Assembly (NCBI GenBank): GCA_947500555.1
Contig: CANMSE010000008.1
Coordinates: 18,710 to 82,709 of the forward strand
Source of the DNA: an uncultured Fulvivirga sp.
Lineage (GTDB): Bacteria; Bacteroidota; Bacteroidia; Cytophagales; Cyclobacteriaceae
DNA length: 64,000 nt
Direction of reading: 5' to 3'
A model generated the notes under the pieces. That model was not told the origin of the DNA, did not search any database, and was given only the letters and a program-made list of their open reading frames with translations. A program made the position numbers and the translations under genes. Positions 34,587 to 43,703 of this stretch are shown here, piece after piece (positions within the stretch are counted from its first letter, which is position 1; each line of letters starts with the position of its first letter).

Positions 34587-34607
34587 CTGTTAAACTATCA
34601 CAATTGC

Positions 34608-35366
34608 CTATTTATCGTCTTCACCTGCATTCTTATCTATCTTCTTAGCCATTTTAGCCAATTTTTTAGGCATTTTAGCTTTCATTTCAGCAAATAGCTT
34701 TTCCGCTGAATCAAAAACCATTGGTTTCAATTTTTTGGGGTCAAGAACAAACCCTCCTAAAGCGGTTACACCCTTTTTAGAACTTGCTCCTTCCTTTAAT
34801 TTAAAAATTCTCTTACCTTCTTTGTTAAAGACTTTTATATTGGCATTTGCACGTACTTTCTTACTAGAAATACCTCCTATACCGACATTATCAAATATAT
34901 TAAAGTCTAAATAAGCGATTAATACTGCATCAACATCAGGGAAAACCTCGAATGACTTTTTTATTACATCTTTATCTCCAATCCAAGGCGCTATTTTAAG
35001 ATACCCGTCTGCAGCTATGAATGGACTGGCCCAATCAAATTTACTATTATTCCAAGCATAGGTTTTATATATTGTAATTGAGTCTAGAGCCTTATACTCA
35101 TCATTATTTACAACCTCAGTTTTATCCTTGAATGGAAATGGAAATTGAGGCATAAACTCCTTATTAACAAGAGTTTCGAACTCTGCAACAGTACCTGAGA
35201 TATCGAAAGATGAATCTTTCAGAAGTGCTTCATATAACTTTGTATCCAAAGGATTATCAGACAAATTTCTATTGCCAAATACAGAAATCACTGCGCATTT
35301 TTTTATTTGAGCCTCAGAAATAGTAACCGCAGCAATCACTATTAAAGCAGTAAGTATTCTTTTCAT
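34608..35366 (-). CDS. Exported protein of unknown function
   Basis: A 252-residue protein with a signal peptide (MKRILTALIVIAAVTISEAQ). The mature part starts KKCAVISVFGNRNLSDNPLD, contains an IxAYLDFNIFDNVGIGGISSKKVRANANIKVFN-like segment (seen in shorter form as NVGIGGISSKKV) and ends in a Lys-rich amphipathic tail (AKMPKKLAKMAKKIDK). The beta-strand-rich core and the phrase ANIKVFNKEGKRIFKL recall periplasmic or outer membrane lipocalin-like proteins, but I do not recognise a family. It is flanked by terminators on both sides (34567-34586 and 35437-35464), so it is monocistronic. Confidence 0.65.
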   Translation of the reverse strand: MKRILTALIVIAAVTISEAQIKKCAVISVFGNRNLSDNPLDTKLYEALLKDSSFDISGTVAEFETLVNKEFMPQFPFPFKDKTEVVNNDEYKALDSITIYKTYAWNNSKFDWASPFIAADGYLKIAPWIGDKDVIKKSFEVFPDVDAVLIAYLDFNIFDNVGIGGISSKKVRANANIKVFNKEGKRIFKLKEGASSKKGVTALGGFVLDPKKLKPMVFDSAEKLFAEMKAKMPKKLAKMAKKIDKNAGEDDK

Positions 35367-35436
35367 TATAAGTTTAATTTTGGATGAAAGGGCAAAGTAG
35401 AAATAATGCTAGTAAATAAAAAGAAACAAATAAAAA

Positions 35437-35464
35437 AAGAGGCAAGCGCAAAAGCCTACCTCTT
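35437..35464 (-). terminator. Terminator of the DinB-like gene
   Basis: An 11-bp stem including two G-U pairs (AAGAGGTAGGC with GCTTGCCTCTT on the minus strand) is followed by seven T residues, 22 bases after the stop codon. Confidence 0.75.
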
Positions 35465-35485
35465 AATTGTTAACATCATTAATTC

Positions 35486-36031
35486 TTAATAATACCCATA
35501 TGCTGGGGGATCTATACTATTCATTCGAACATAAAGGTTTGCTTTAGCTCTATGGTTTGTCAAATGATCCTGCACTGAATTCATCGCTTGCATCTTACTC
35601 ATTGTTTTTCCCGTGAAAGATGTTGTTTCAGCATCCCAATCTTCAGTAGATTTTATGATTTCAGCAACGGCATCATAATTCTTTTCAATCATCTCAACAA
35701 TCTGATCTTTAGTCATTTCTGATGCTTTCGGCTCAGCATAAGGTTTCTTTTCGCCTTTAATAAACATTTCTGTGACCCACAAAGAGGTATAAGCAATATG
35801 TGTCATTTGCTCTCCAAAAGTCTTACTTACTTCAGTTGGCTTGTAATCATATTTGTCAGCAGGCATTGCATTAGCCACCGCCAGAGCCTGATCCTTGGCA
35901 CTCGTCCAAATTGGAAGATAACCCTCAGAAAATGAGCTTGATTTTTCAGGCCCACTGGTATTGAAACTTAAAAGTAGTGTTAAACCCAGTAAGGTTACAA
36001 TACTTAGAATTGGTAAAGTGATCTTTTTCAT
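35486..36031 (-). CDS. Exported DinB-superfamily protein
   Basis: A 181-residue protein from ATG 36031 with a hydrophobic N-terminus (ITLPILSIVTLLGLTLLLSFN), so anchored or exported. The rest is a DinB/YfiT-like four-helix bundle: an early His in FGEQMTHIAYTSLWVTEMF and the paired His in MNSVQDHLTNHRAKANLYVRM correspond to the metal triad. DinB-fold proteins include thiol-dependent transferases; an exported one has no assigned role. The frame is open to 36118, but that would put the signal segment 30 residues in. It ends at its own terminator. Confidence 0.8.
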   Translation of the reverse strand: MKKITLPILSIVTLLGLTLLLSFNTSGPEKSSSFSEGYLPIWTSAKDQALAVANAMPADKYDYKPTEVSKTFGEQMTHIAYTSLWVTEMFIKGEKKPYAEPKASEMTKDQIVEMIEKNYDAVAEIIKSTEDWDAETTSFTGKTMSKMQAMNSVQDHLTNHRAKANLYVRMNSIDPPAYGYY

Positions 36032-36129
36032 AATGGTGTAGTTTGATTTATGTTTAGACGAATTAGCCTCTATTAAAAGGACAAACTCAGGATAAAATTT
36101 AGCAATTTTTTCGGTCAATGCCCGAATTG

Positions 36130-36951
36130 CTACGTTGTAGCCTTGGCCTGAATGAATGAGTAAAAAAATACTGCATCCGGATCCTTGCTCACCAAGCGCA
36201 TTTCTTCAGCTACTTTTTTTCCCAACTTCTCATCCACATAGTCCGCTTCAATGAGCTGTGGCAATGCACTTAAAAGTAATTCTGTCCAAAAGTTTATCAT
36301 CTCTGCTCTCTTAGCAGGATTTCTATTGTCTAAGTGAAAAGTTTTTGTTTCAGTCTCTATATTCTTAAAACCTTGAGATTGAAGTAGATTTCCAAGTTTT
36401 GCACCTACAAATGGATCTCCACCCATATCATATTGAAGGTCATTAAATTTTAACCAATAATTAAGCACACTTGGCGAGTAGGGCTCCACAAAAAAAGTAC
36501 TGTTTAAAACTTCAGTCAGGATTACCTGGCTACCAGGAATCAACACTCTCCTCATTTCTAATAAGACACGTGAAGGGTCTGGAATATGCTCCAATACCCA
36601 ACATATAAAAGCACCGTCAAAATCTTTGGAAGAAGCAAAATCCATATCCTTTGCATTCATCTGTTTTATATCAAACCTCCCCTTCGCATAAGGAACAGAT
36701 TTAAGGTATTGCTTTGCTCTTTCTATTTGAGCCTCTTCATATTCTATACAAGTGAGATTGAGCTCAGGAAACCGTCTTAAAAGTATTTCAGTCTGAGCTC
36801 CAACACCACTTCCAATTTCTAACACATGCTTATTCCCGGAAAAATCAACGGTATTGTAGATTTTATTCTCAACGAACCTTGCTTGCTTATATAGTCTATT
36901 CTGCTCCGTTTCTGTAAAACCATGAAGGTATTTATCTTTTTCTACCTGCAT
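36130..36951 (-). CDS. Class I SAM-dependent methyltransferase
   Basis: A 273-residue methyltransferase with motif I VLEIGSGVGAQTEILLRRF, acidic motif II CIEYEEAQ, motif post-II NAKDMDFASS and motif IV DGAFICWVLEHIPDPSRVL. The substrate is unknown; the pattern is that of ubiquinone/menaquinone or arsenite-type small-molecule methyltransferases. It overlaps the rmuC stop by 1 base, so it is translated with rmuC. Confidence 0.88.
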   Translation of the reverse strand: MQVEKDKYLHGFTETEQNRLYKQARFVENKIYNTVDFSGNKHVLEIGSGVGAQTEILLRRFPELNLTCIEYEEAQIERAKQYLKSVPYAKGRFDIKQMNAKDMDFASSKDFDGAFICWVLEHIPDPSRVLLEMRRVLIPGSQVILTEVLNSTFFVEPYSPSVLNYWLKFNDLQYDMGGDPFVGAKLGNLLQSQGFKNIETETKTFHLDNRNPAKRAEMINFWTELLLSALPQLIEADYVDEKLGKKVAEEMRLVSKDPDAVFFYSFIQAKATT

Positions 36952-38246
36952 TACTCCTTCGTTTTATCAATAAGCTTTTGATCCATCACCTTGCTGGTCT
37001 TAGCGCCTAATTGCTTTATATTCTCAGCTCGGCTTATTAAGTTTCCTTTACCTTCATAAAGCTTTTTCATTGCTTCTCTATAGACGCCTTGTGTGCTTTC
37101 AAGGCTCTTACCAACTTTTACCAGGTCTTCTGTAAATGCCACAAACTTATCATATAGGTTTCCACCCTGTCGGGCAATTTCAAGTGCATTTTGACTTTGA
37201 TATTCGTTCTTCCATATATTGGATATGGTGCGAAGGGTAGCAATCAACGTAGATGGACTCACAATTACTATGTTCCTTTCATAAGCATCATTAAATAACT
37301 CATTATCCGCCTGAACTGCTAAGCTAAAAGCTGGTTCGATAGGAATAAACATGAGTACAAAGTCCAACCCTTTTACTCCATACAACTCCTGATAATTTTT
37401 TTCAGAAAGTCCCTTTATGTGTGACCTGATTGATAGCAAGTGTGCTTTCAAGTTCAACTGCATTTCTTCTTCTGAATCATTTACATACTTATCATAGGCT
37501 ACAAGTGAAGCCTTCGAATCTATAATAATACTCTTATCCTGAGGGAGTTTTATTACTATATCGGGTTGCAGTCTTCTACCTTCTTCATTAGTATGTGACT
37601 CTTGAACAATATACTCTCTGTCTCTTTCAAGTCCAGATTTCTCCAGGATAGACTCCAGGATAAATTCCCCCCAATTACCTTGTGCTTTTGTATCGCCTTT
37701 TAGAGCCTTAGTCAAATTTTCTGCCTCTTTAGTCATTTGCTGATTCAAATCACGCAGACCTTTAAGTTGCTCTCGTAGTGCAGTGCTTTGTTCTAAAGAT
37801 TCTTTGCTATTGAGTTCCACCTTCTTTTCAAAATCAGAAATTTTCTCTTTTAAAGGGTTCAATAGCTCTGATAAGTTGGTTTTATTTTGATCTGTAAACT
37901 TCTTGCTTTTCTCTTCGAATATATCATTTGCAAGATTCTTGAATTGAATAGTGAATTGCTCCTGTAGGCTTTTTATTTCATCCTTTTGTTCGTTGAGTCG
38001 CTCTTGCAAGTTGCGGTAGTTAGCTTCAGTTGCTGAAAGATTGTTATTGAGAGTAATAACTTCTGTTCTTTCCTTCTCCAACTCTTGCTTCAACTGAACC
38101 AATTGCTCCTTTAGGTCAGTTGACCGCTCTCGCTCAATCATCAACTCACCGGAGTTATCGCCTTCTCTCGAAAATTTAAATTTAGCAATAAACCAGGCTG
38201 CCAGGCCACCCACCAAAATTCCCGTAACTAACCAAAGTAATTCCAT
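36951..38246 (-). CDS. rmuC: DNA recombination protein RmuC
   Basis: RmuC-family proteins limit genome rearrangement and resemble nucleases. The 431-residue product has one N-terminal membrane helix (ELLWLVTGILVGGLAAWFIA), a long coiled coil (about 30-180), then the RmuC core with GNWGEFILESILEKSGL and LPQDKSIIIDSKASLVAYDKY, the PD-(D/E)XK-like part (Asp and Lys in IDSKAS). ATG 38246 is preferred to the upstream TTG. A CATCTTTG element ends 6 bases before it. Confidence 0.95.
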   Translation of the reverse strand: MELLWLVTGILVGGLAAWFIAKFKFSREGDNSGELMIERERSTDLKEQLVQLKQELEKERTEVITLNNNLSATEANYRNLQERLNEQKDEIKSLQEQFTIQFKNLANDIFEEKSKKFTDQNKTNLSELLNPLKEKISDFEKKVELNSKESLEQSTALREQLKGLRDLNQQMTKEAENLTKALKGDTKAQGNWGEFILESILEKSGLERDREYIVQESHTNEEGRRLQPDIVIKLPQDKSIIIDSKASLVAYDKYVNDSEEEMQLNLKAHLLSIRSHIKGLSEKNYQELYGVKGLDFVLMFIPIEPAFSLAVQADNELFNDAYERNIVIVSPSTLIATLRTISNIWKNEYQSQNALEIARQGGNLYDKFVAFTEDLVKVGKSLESTQGVYREAMKKLYEGKGNLISRAENIKQLGAKTSKVMDQKLIDKTKE

Positions 38247-38252
38247 TAGTAT

Positions 38253-38260
38253 CAAAGATG
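38253..38260 (-). promoter_or_regulatory. Possible rmuC -7 element (leaderless arrangement)
   Basis: The minus strand reads CATCTTTG, one mismatch from TAnnTTTG, ending 6 bases before ATG 38246. Confidence 0.28.
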
Positions 38261-38400
38261 ATTGAAATTGTTAAGAATTGGAAACATCAATACACTACAC
38301 TCATCCAACAACTCACTGCAACAATACTTCAGTTCACTTAAAATCAATTTTCGTATAATAATTCAGTCCTTAGTTTGCACCAAACTAATCCCCTCAACTC

Positions 38401-40764
38401 ATGCTTTTAAATTTTTTCAAAATCGCTCTCCGAAATTCAATCAGACAAAAACTATATACCTTCCTCAATATATTTGGGCTTGCTCTCGGGCTGTCAGCAG
38501 CTCTAGTTATAGGAATATTCGTTCATCATGAACTTACATATGATAAGTTTCATGAAAACTCCGAATTAATATTTATGGCTTTCAAGGAGCGTATTACTCC
38601 TAATGGTGTTCAAGCCACCTATGATACCTGGGTGCCTATGGCAGATCGTTTTAAGCAGGAGTTTCCTGAAGTAGTCAATGCTGCCAGGTTCATCAATGAC
38701 AATGCTATTCTTGAAATTAACAATGAACGTTTCGAATGCATTCTATCTTACTCAGATCAGGAACTATTCGAGATATTTGATTTTAAACTTGCACAGGGGA
38801 ATATGGCTAATCCGTTCCCGATTACTAACTCGATCATACTATCGAAAGAAATGGCCAAACAATATTTCGGGGATTCAAACCCTCTAGGCCAGACAATACG
38901 GATTGATTTTGAAAGGGATTATGAGGTAACGGGAGTGTTAGAAGACATCCCTACAAACTCGTCTATTCAAATTGATCACCTAGTTTCACTAAGAGCATTA
39001 CCAGAGTATGCTGAGTTTGAGAACGATTGGGGTGGATCTTTCCTGAGCACTTATATCCAGCTAAATAGTCCGAATGCAGCTGTTGCTTTAGAAGGAAAAT
39101 TTCCTTCACTTATCACATCGATTTGGGATGCGGAAGTTGCTAGCAGAACAAATTTCAAATTACTACCACTGGAGGATGTATACGCCACAACAATTGGAGA
39201 TACACAAATAGCCTATATTTTATTATTTGTTGCTATTGGCATTCTAATCATTTCGTGTATCAATTTCATCAATCTTTATACTAGCAGTGCATTAAGTCGA
39301 TCAAAAGAAATAGGGGTGAAAAAAGTAATTGGTAGTTCTAAAGGGCAGTTGATTGCTCAATTTTTAAGTGAGGCGCTATTCATTACAGTGGTCAGCATGG
39401 TGGTGTCCATTTTAATAGCATCCTTAACCATGCCCATGATAAATGAGCACTTTAACCTACAGCTTGCTATTCCTCTATCAAACCCTCTGTCATACTTTGC
39501 TTTATTGGGTTTGACGGTAACAATCGCCTTATTATCTGGGGGCTATCCTGCATATATTATGTCAAAGTATGGCATTATTAACTCTCTCAAAAATTCAACA
39601 ACAGCGGGTAGTGGAAAAAGACCCTTGGACTTCATGATAGCGCTTCAATTTTTCGTTTCCATTTTAATGATTGTGGGCACCCTAGTGATTAATAAACAAA
39701 TCGACTTTCTCCAGAATACAGACATGGGTTTTGAAAAAGAAGATCTTGTTGTTATTCCGCTGTCATTACGAGATTTTTCAGAAAATGACTCCACCTCCAC
39801 TGTAAGGGTAGAATCCTTTAAAAATGAGTTAAGCCAATTAAGTGATGTTACTTCTATAAGTACATCCAGGCACATACCTACTGAATGGACTCGCTCATTT
39901 CTATTCGTCCGACCCGATGGTTGGACTGGTAATCCTCTCAGAATGGCGTACACCTATCTTGATGCCAGGTTCTTTGATACTTATGGGATTGAGATAGCTT
40001 ATGGGAGAAATTTCCATGATGATAGCAATGAGGATCAACGCGAGTCAGTTATATTAAATAAGGCGGCAATGGAGGCTTTCGGTTTTACGAATGTAGAAAA
40101 TCAGGTATTACGCATTGGTCAGCAGGCGATTAATGTGGTAGGAGTTATCAAGGATTTCAATTTTGAAACAATGAGGGATAACGTAAGGCCCATATTGCAT
40201 TTTCACAGGACTCCGTCTAATAGAGCTCATAATTATCTTACACTTAAGGTGCAATCAGGACAAGCTGGTAATGTTATTGAATCAGCTGAAAGTAAATGGT
40301 CTATGTTAGGTTCAGATATACCTTTTGAATATTCATTTATCAATGACAATGTAGAAAGAATGTATGAAGCGGAGAATCGTTTATTATTGATGAGTTCTAT
40401 ATTCTCGAGTGTTGCGATATTGGTTGCCTGCCTGGGGCTATTTGGAATAGTGTCTTACAATGTAGAAAAAAGAAAAAAAGAGATCGGCATAAGAAAAGTA
40501 CTAGGTGCTCCTATTCACACTATAGTCACTCTAATATCTAAGCGATTTGCCGCCCTGGTAATTTTAGGATTCATATTATCGGTCCCTGTTGGAATATATT
40601 ATTTAAATACCTGGTTAGACGGATTTGCATATCGTATTGAGATAAGCCCACTTGTATTTCTGGTAACACTTGCCGGAGTTCTTGTAGTTGCGCTATTAAC
40701 TATAGGAGCAAAAACCATTTATGCAGGACTCTCCAATCCGGTTGATGTACTAAAAGAAGATTAA
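38401..40764 (+). CDS. MacB/FtsX-type ABC transporter permease
   Basis: A 787-residue inner membrane protein with two MacB periplasmic-core plus FtsX units. The first starts with a TM helix at about 20-40 (NIFGLALGLSAALVIGIFVH), a periplasmic domain, then three TM segments around 285-400. The second repeats this pattern, with the final TM cluster at about 670-780 (LVACLGLFGIVSYNVEKRKKEIGIRKVLGAP). Such permeases export lipids, peptides or drugs, or act by mechanotransmission with an ATPase. No ATPase or efflux gene is adjacent, so the ATP-binding partner must be encoded elsewhere. It is convergent with hmgA, with a 5-base gap. Confidence 0.93.
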   Translation: MLLNFFKIALRNSIRQKLYTFLNIFGLALGLSAALVIGIFVHHELTYDKFHENSELIFMAFKERITPNGVQATYDTWVPMADRFKQEFPEVVNAARFINDNAILEINNERFECILSYSDQELFEIFDFKLAQGNMANPFPITNSIILSKEMAKQYFGDSNPLGQTIRIDFERDYEVTGVLEDIPTNSSIQIDHLVSLRALPEYAEFENDWGGSFLSTYIQLNSPNAAVALEGKFPSLITSIWDAEVASRTNFKLLPLEDVYATTIGDTQIAYILLFVAIGILIISCINFINLYTSSALSRSKEIGVKKVIGSSKGQLIAQFLSEALFITVVSMVVSILIASLTMPMINEHFNLQLAIPLSNPLSYFALLGLTVTIALLSGGYPAYIMSKYGIINSLKNSTTAGSGKRPLDFMIALQFFVSILMIVGTLVINKQIDFLQNTDMGFEKEDLVVIPLSLRDFSENDSTSTVRVESFKNELSQLSDVTSISTSRHIPTEWTRSFLFVRPDGWTGNPLRMAYTYLDARFFDTYGIEIAYGRNFHDDSNEDQRESVILNKAAMEAFGFTNVENQVLRIGQQAINVVGVIKDFNFETMRDNVRPILHFHRTPSNRAHNYLTLKVQSGQAGNVIESAESKWSMLGSDIPFEYSFINDNVERMYEAENRLLLMSSIFSSVAILVACLGLFGIVSYNVEKRKKEIGIRKVLGAPIHTIVTLISKRFAALVILGFILSVPVGIYYLNTWLDGFAYRIEISPLVFLVTLAGVLVVALLTIGAKTIYAGLSNPVDVLKED

Positions 40765-40769
40765 AACAG

Positions 40770-41927
40770 CTATTCAGTCCAACTCATAGGGTACTTCTCA
40801 TCCACATATTCCATGGCATCATCTGTGAGGTATAATGGCTTGAAAGTATCGATCATTACGGCCAGTTCGTGTGTTTCTTTTGCTCCAATACTTTTTTCGA
40901 CCGTACCTGGGTGTGGCCCATGTGGCAACCCTCCAGGGTGTAGTGTAAATGAACCTCGATCTATTCCTTTTCGACTCATAAAGTCTCCTTCGGCATAATA
41001 GAGAACCTCATCTGAATCTATATTAGAATGATTGTATGGGGCAGGAATTGATTGTGGATGATAATCAAACAATCTTGGAACAAAAGAGCAAATCACGAAT
41101 CCCCAGGCTTGAAAGGTTTGATGTACAGGTGGTGGCTGATGGATTCTACCAGTTATGGGCTCAAAGTCATTAATTGAAAAGGCATATGGCCATAAGTAGC
41201 CATCCCACCCTACCAAATCAAAAGGACTTTGCTCATAATCATAATCATGAAGTTGATCATGCTTTTTAATTTTAACCAGGTACTCCCCTTTTTCTGTTTC
41301 AGTAATCAATTCTGAAGGAGGTCGAATGTCCCTTTCACAAAAAGGGGAGTGCTCTTCCAACTGTCCAAGTTCATTTCTATAACGATTGGGAGTCTCAATA
41401 GGAGCCGCAGATTCGACAATCAGAAGTTTCAACGGCTCATCATTCCATACAAACTTATATATCACAGTCCTGGGAATGACAACATAATCACCTTTTGTTA
41501 TTTCAATTTTTCCGAATTGGGAGTGCAACTCACCACTTCCATCATGAATATAGATCACTTCATCGCCTTCTGCATTTTTATAATAATAGTCCATAAGCTT
41601 ACTTTTTGGACTACATAGGGCAATAGAGACATCATTGTTCTTTAAAAGAACTTTTCTTCCACTCAAATAATCCTCGCCAGTAATGCCAATTTTGGAAGTA
41701 TTTAAATGCGTCTGCTTTAAACCATAAGCCTCATTGATCCTACTACCAAAAGGTGAAACTTTTCCAACAGACTTTATTTTGGTGGGAGGGGTTATATGAT
41801 AAAGATTGGAATATATACCTGAAAATCCTTTTGAGCTTACCAGCTCTTCCGCATACAGGCTTCCGTCTTCTTGCCGGAACTGAGTATGTCGCTTTGGCGG
41901 TATTTTTCCTAGCTTATGGTAGTACAT
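40770..41927 (-). CDS. hmgA: Homogentisate 1,2-dioxygenase
   Basis: HmgA opens the ring of homogentisate in tyrosine and phenylalanine catabolism using Fe(II). The 385-residue protein has the two cupin-like halves; iron-site and active-site motifs are QPPPVHQTFQAWGFVICSF, APYNHSNIDSDEVLYYAEGDF and HPGGLPHGPHPGT (His, Glu, His). It is shorter than human HGD (445), as in other bacteria. It lies 2 bases from the S41 gene stop, which is on the same strand, so they may share a transcript although their roles differ. No other tyrosine catabolism gene is in the window. Confidence 0.95.
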   Translation of the reverse strand: MYYHKLGKIPPKRHTQFRQEDGSLYAEELVSSKGFSGIYSNLYHITPPTKIKSVGKVSPFGSRINEAYGLKQTHLNTSKIGITGEDYLSGRKVLLKNNDVSIALCSPKSKLMDYYYKNAEGDEVIYIHDGSGELHSQFGKIEITKGDYVVIPRTVIYKFVWNDEPLKLLIVESAAPIETPNRYRNELGQLEEHSPFCERDIRPPSELITETEKGEYLVKIKKHDQLHDYDYEQSPFDLVGWDGYLWPYAFSINDFEPITGRIHQPPPVHQTFQAWGFVICSFVPRLFDYHPQSIPAPYNHSNIDSDEVLYYAEGDFMSRKGIDRGSFTLHPGGLPHGPHPGTVEKSIGAKETHELAVMIDTFKPLYLTDDAMEYVDEKYPMSWTE

Positions 41928-41928
41928 A

Positions 41929-43557
41929 TTAAAGTTTTGATCTATCTAGTTTTTGTGCTTCATCAAATAATTTTATCGCTTGCTGAAGCACCTCGTTGGT
42001 CTGGTTGAATATAGGATAAAAGCCATCATTCTTCCAAATTTGTCTCGCTATTTGCGCTTTGATGTGAAGATTAAACAATTCTTTATTCTTACTCATATCA
42101 TCATAGTCAGGCTTTACGCCATTGGTCTTGCCTGTTTTTGCAAGATCTTTCCGCATAGCCTCAGAAACTCTAAAAGTCGCATAATATTCATCATAGGAGT
42201 ATTTTTCTAACTCATCTTTATTATCAGCAGCATACTTAAACACATACTCCTGCATCGCATTCTTAATGAAAAGTTTATTCAGGTATGCTGAGTTAGCTGA
42301 AGTGTCAAGTGGCACAAAATAATCCGGCATAATACCTCCACCGCCATAAACCGTACGTCCACTGCTCGTTTCATATTTTAATGAATCATTAAATTTAATA
42401 CTATCAGCACTAAAGAACTCACCATGATCATATCGTGCCAGTAAGTCCCTACCATAATCTTCTTTATCATCGTATGGCTTTTGAATCGATCGCCCACTAG
42501 GAGTGTAGTACCTTGAGATAGTTATTCGGACTTCTGAACCATCGGTCAGATCGATGGGCGCCTGAACCAGGCCCTTTCCAAATGAACGCCTCCCTACAAT
42601 TAAGGCTCTGTCATTATCCTGAAGTGCGCCTGTGACAATCTCTGAAGCAGAAGCACTGCCTTCATTGACAAGAACTATTAGTTCTCCATCTTCAAAAAGA
42701 CCTTTTCGTTGGCCTAAAGCCTGAGAGTTGAATCGTGTTTCTTTTCCAAGTGTATAAACTATTTTTTTGTCATCCTTCAAAAATTCATCTGCAATATTAA
42801 TAGCGTGGTTCATGTAACCACCACCATTACCTTGTAAATCGAGAATAAGTTTTGACATTCCGGTATCCATTAACTTGACCAGTGCCGCGCGAAATTCTTC
42901 ATAAGTGGTAGCAGCAAATCTGCTGATTTTTATGTAGCCAATTTCATCGTCAATCATATAACTGGCATCAACAGAATATTGGGGAATCTTATCCCTTATG
43001 ATTTCAAAATCTATTAGTGAGCTTCTGTTACCTCTTTTAATCGCCACCTTCACAGTACTGCCTTTAGGGCCTTTTAGATGCTTCATGACATCTCGGTTAG
43101 TAAAACCAACGCCTGCCACCTCTTTATCATCAATTTTTATAATTTGATCTCCAGACTGAATACCCAGAGCTTCACTTGGCCCTCCACTTAAAGGAGTAAC
43201 AACCACAATAGTGTCTCTAAAAATATTGAACTCAACGCCTATTCCTTCGAAGTTGCCTTGAAGGTCTTCATTTGCTTCGACTTTGTCAGCTGCAGATATG
43301 TAGTAGCTATGTGGATCAAGTTTACTTAGCATATGCTCGATAGCGTCTTCAACTAAGTCACTTGTATTCACTTCATCCACATAGTTCTTGTCAATGAGTG
43401 TAAGGACTTCTTTGAATTTTTGAATATCTCTATTCAGATCATTTTGAATTTTGGGAGAGTCACTGAAAGTAGCCCCAAGGAAAATACCCGCTGCCAAGCC
43501 AATTGCTAAAATAAGAGGTAATCTTATCTGATTTTTTGTGTTATTATATTCGCTCAC
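41929..43557 (-). CDS. S41 family C-terminal processing protease
   Basis: A 542-residue CtpA/Tsp-type serine protease. It has an N-terminal membrane helix (about 12-33, LPLILAIGLAAGIFLGATF), a PDZ domain (about 95-185, GSTVKVAIKRG) and the S41 core. The nucleophile is about Ser303 in GSASASEIVTG, and the general base Lys328 in RRSFGKGLVQ, a spacing of 25 residues as expected. The C-terminal part (about 400-542) is extended compared with minimal CtpA. It likely acts in the periplasm on protein C-termini. The start is GTG 43557. Confidence 0.95.
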   Translation of the reverse strand: MSEYNNTKNQIRLPLILAIGLAAGIFLGATFSDSPKIQNDLNRDIQKFKEVLTLIDKNYVDEVNTSDLVEDAIEHMLSKLDPHSYYISAADKVEANEDLQGNFEGIGVEFNIFRDTIVVVTPLSGGPSEALGIQSGDQIIKIDDKEVAGVGFTNRDVMKHLKGPKGSTVKVAIKRGNRSSLIDFEIIRDKIPQYSVDASYMIDDEIGYIKISRFAATTYEEFRAALVKLMDTGMSKLILDLQGNGGGYMNHAINIADEFLKDDKKIVYTLGKETRFNSQALGQRKGLFEDGELIVLVNEGSASASEIVTGALQDNDRALIVGRRSFGKGLVQAPIDLTDGSEVRITISRYYTPSGRSIQKPYDDKEDYGRDLLARYDHGEFFSADSIKFNDSLKYETSSGRTVYGGGGIMPDYFVPLDTSANSAYLNKLFIKNAMQEYVFKYAADNKDELEKYSYDEYYATFRVSEAMRKDLAKTGKTNGVKPDYDDMSKNKELFNLHIKAQIARQIWKNDGFYPIFNQTNEVLQQAIKLFDEAQKLDRSKL

Positions 43558-43595
43558 TTCAATTATAAATTTTGTACAAACCTCTGGCGTAAAGC

Positions 43596-43603
43596 CAAAA
43601 ATA
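43596..43603 (-). promoter_or_regulatory. Candidate S41 protease -7 element
   Basis: The minus strand reads TATTTTTG, 38 bases before the GTG start, with no clear -33 box. It lies in the 144-base region shared with the divergent hemerythrin gene. Confidence 0.38.
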
Positions 43604-43661
43604 GAGAATTATATACCTATAACGAAGACTCAAAATGTTTGTTAGGCTTTTTAATGATAGG

Positions 43662-43703
43662 TGCACCCTATTTATTATCACTTTTTGTAAATTTGCACCC
43701 TAT
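43662..43703 (+). repeat. Direct repeat TGCACCCTAT flanking the hemerythrin promoter
   Basis: The 10-base sequence TGCACCCTAT occurs at 43662-43671 and at 43694-43703, 32 bases apart (about three helical turns). The second copy overlaps the end of the -7 element and the first two bases of the start codon. It could be an operator; it could also be chance. Confidence 0.35.
43688..43695 (+). promoter_or_regulatory. Candidate hemerythrin-gene -7 element (leaderless arrangement)
   Basis: TAAATTTG ends 6 bases before ATG 43702. Confidence 0.4.
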
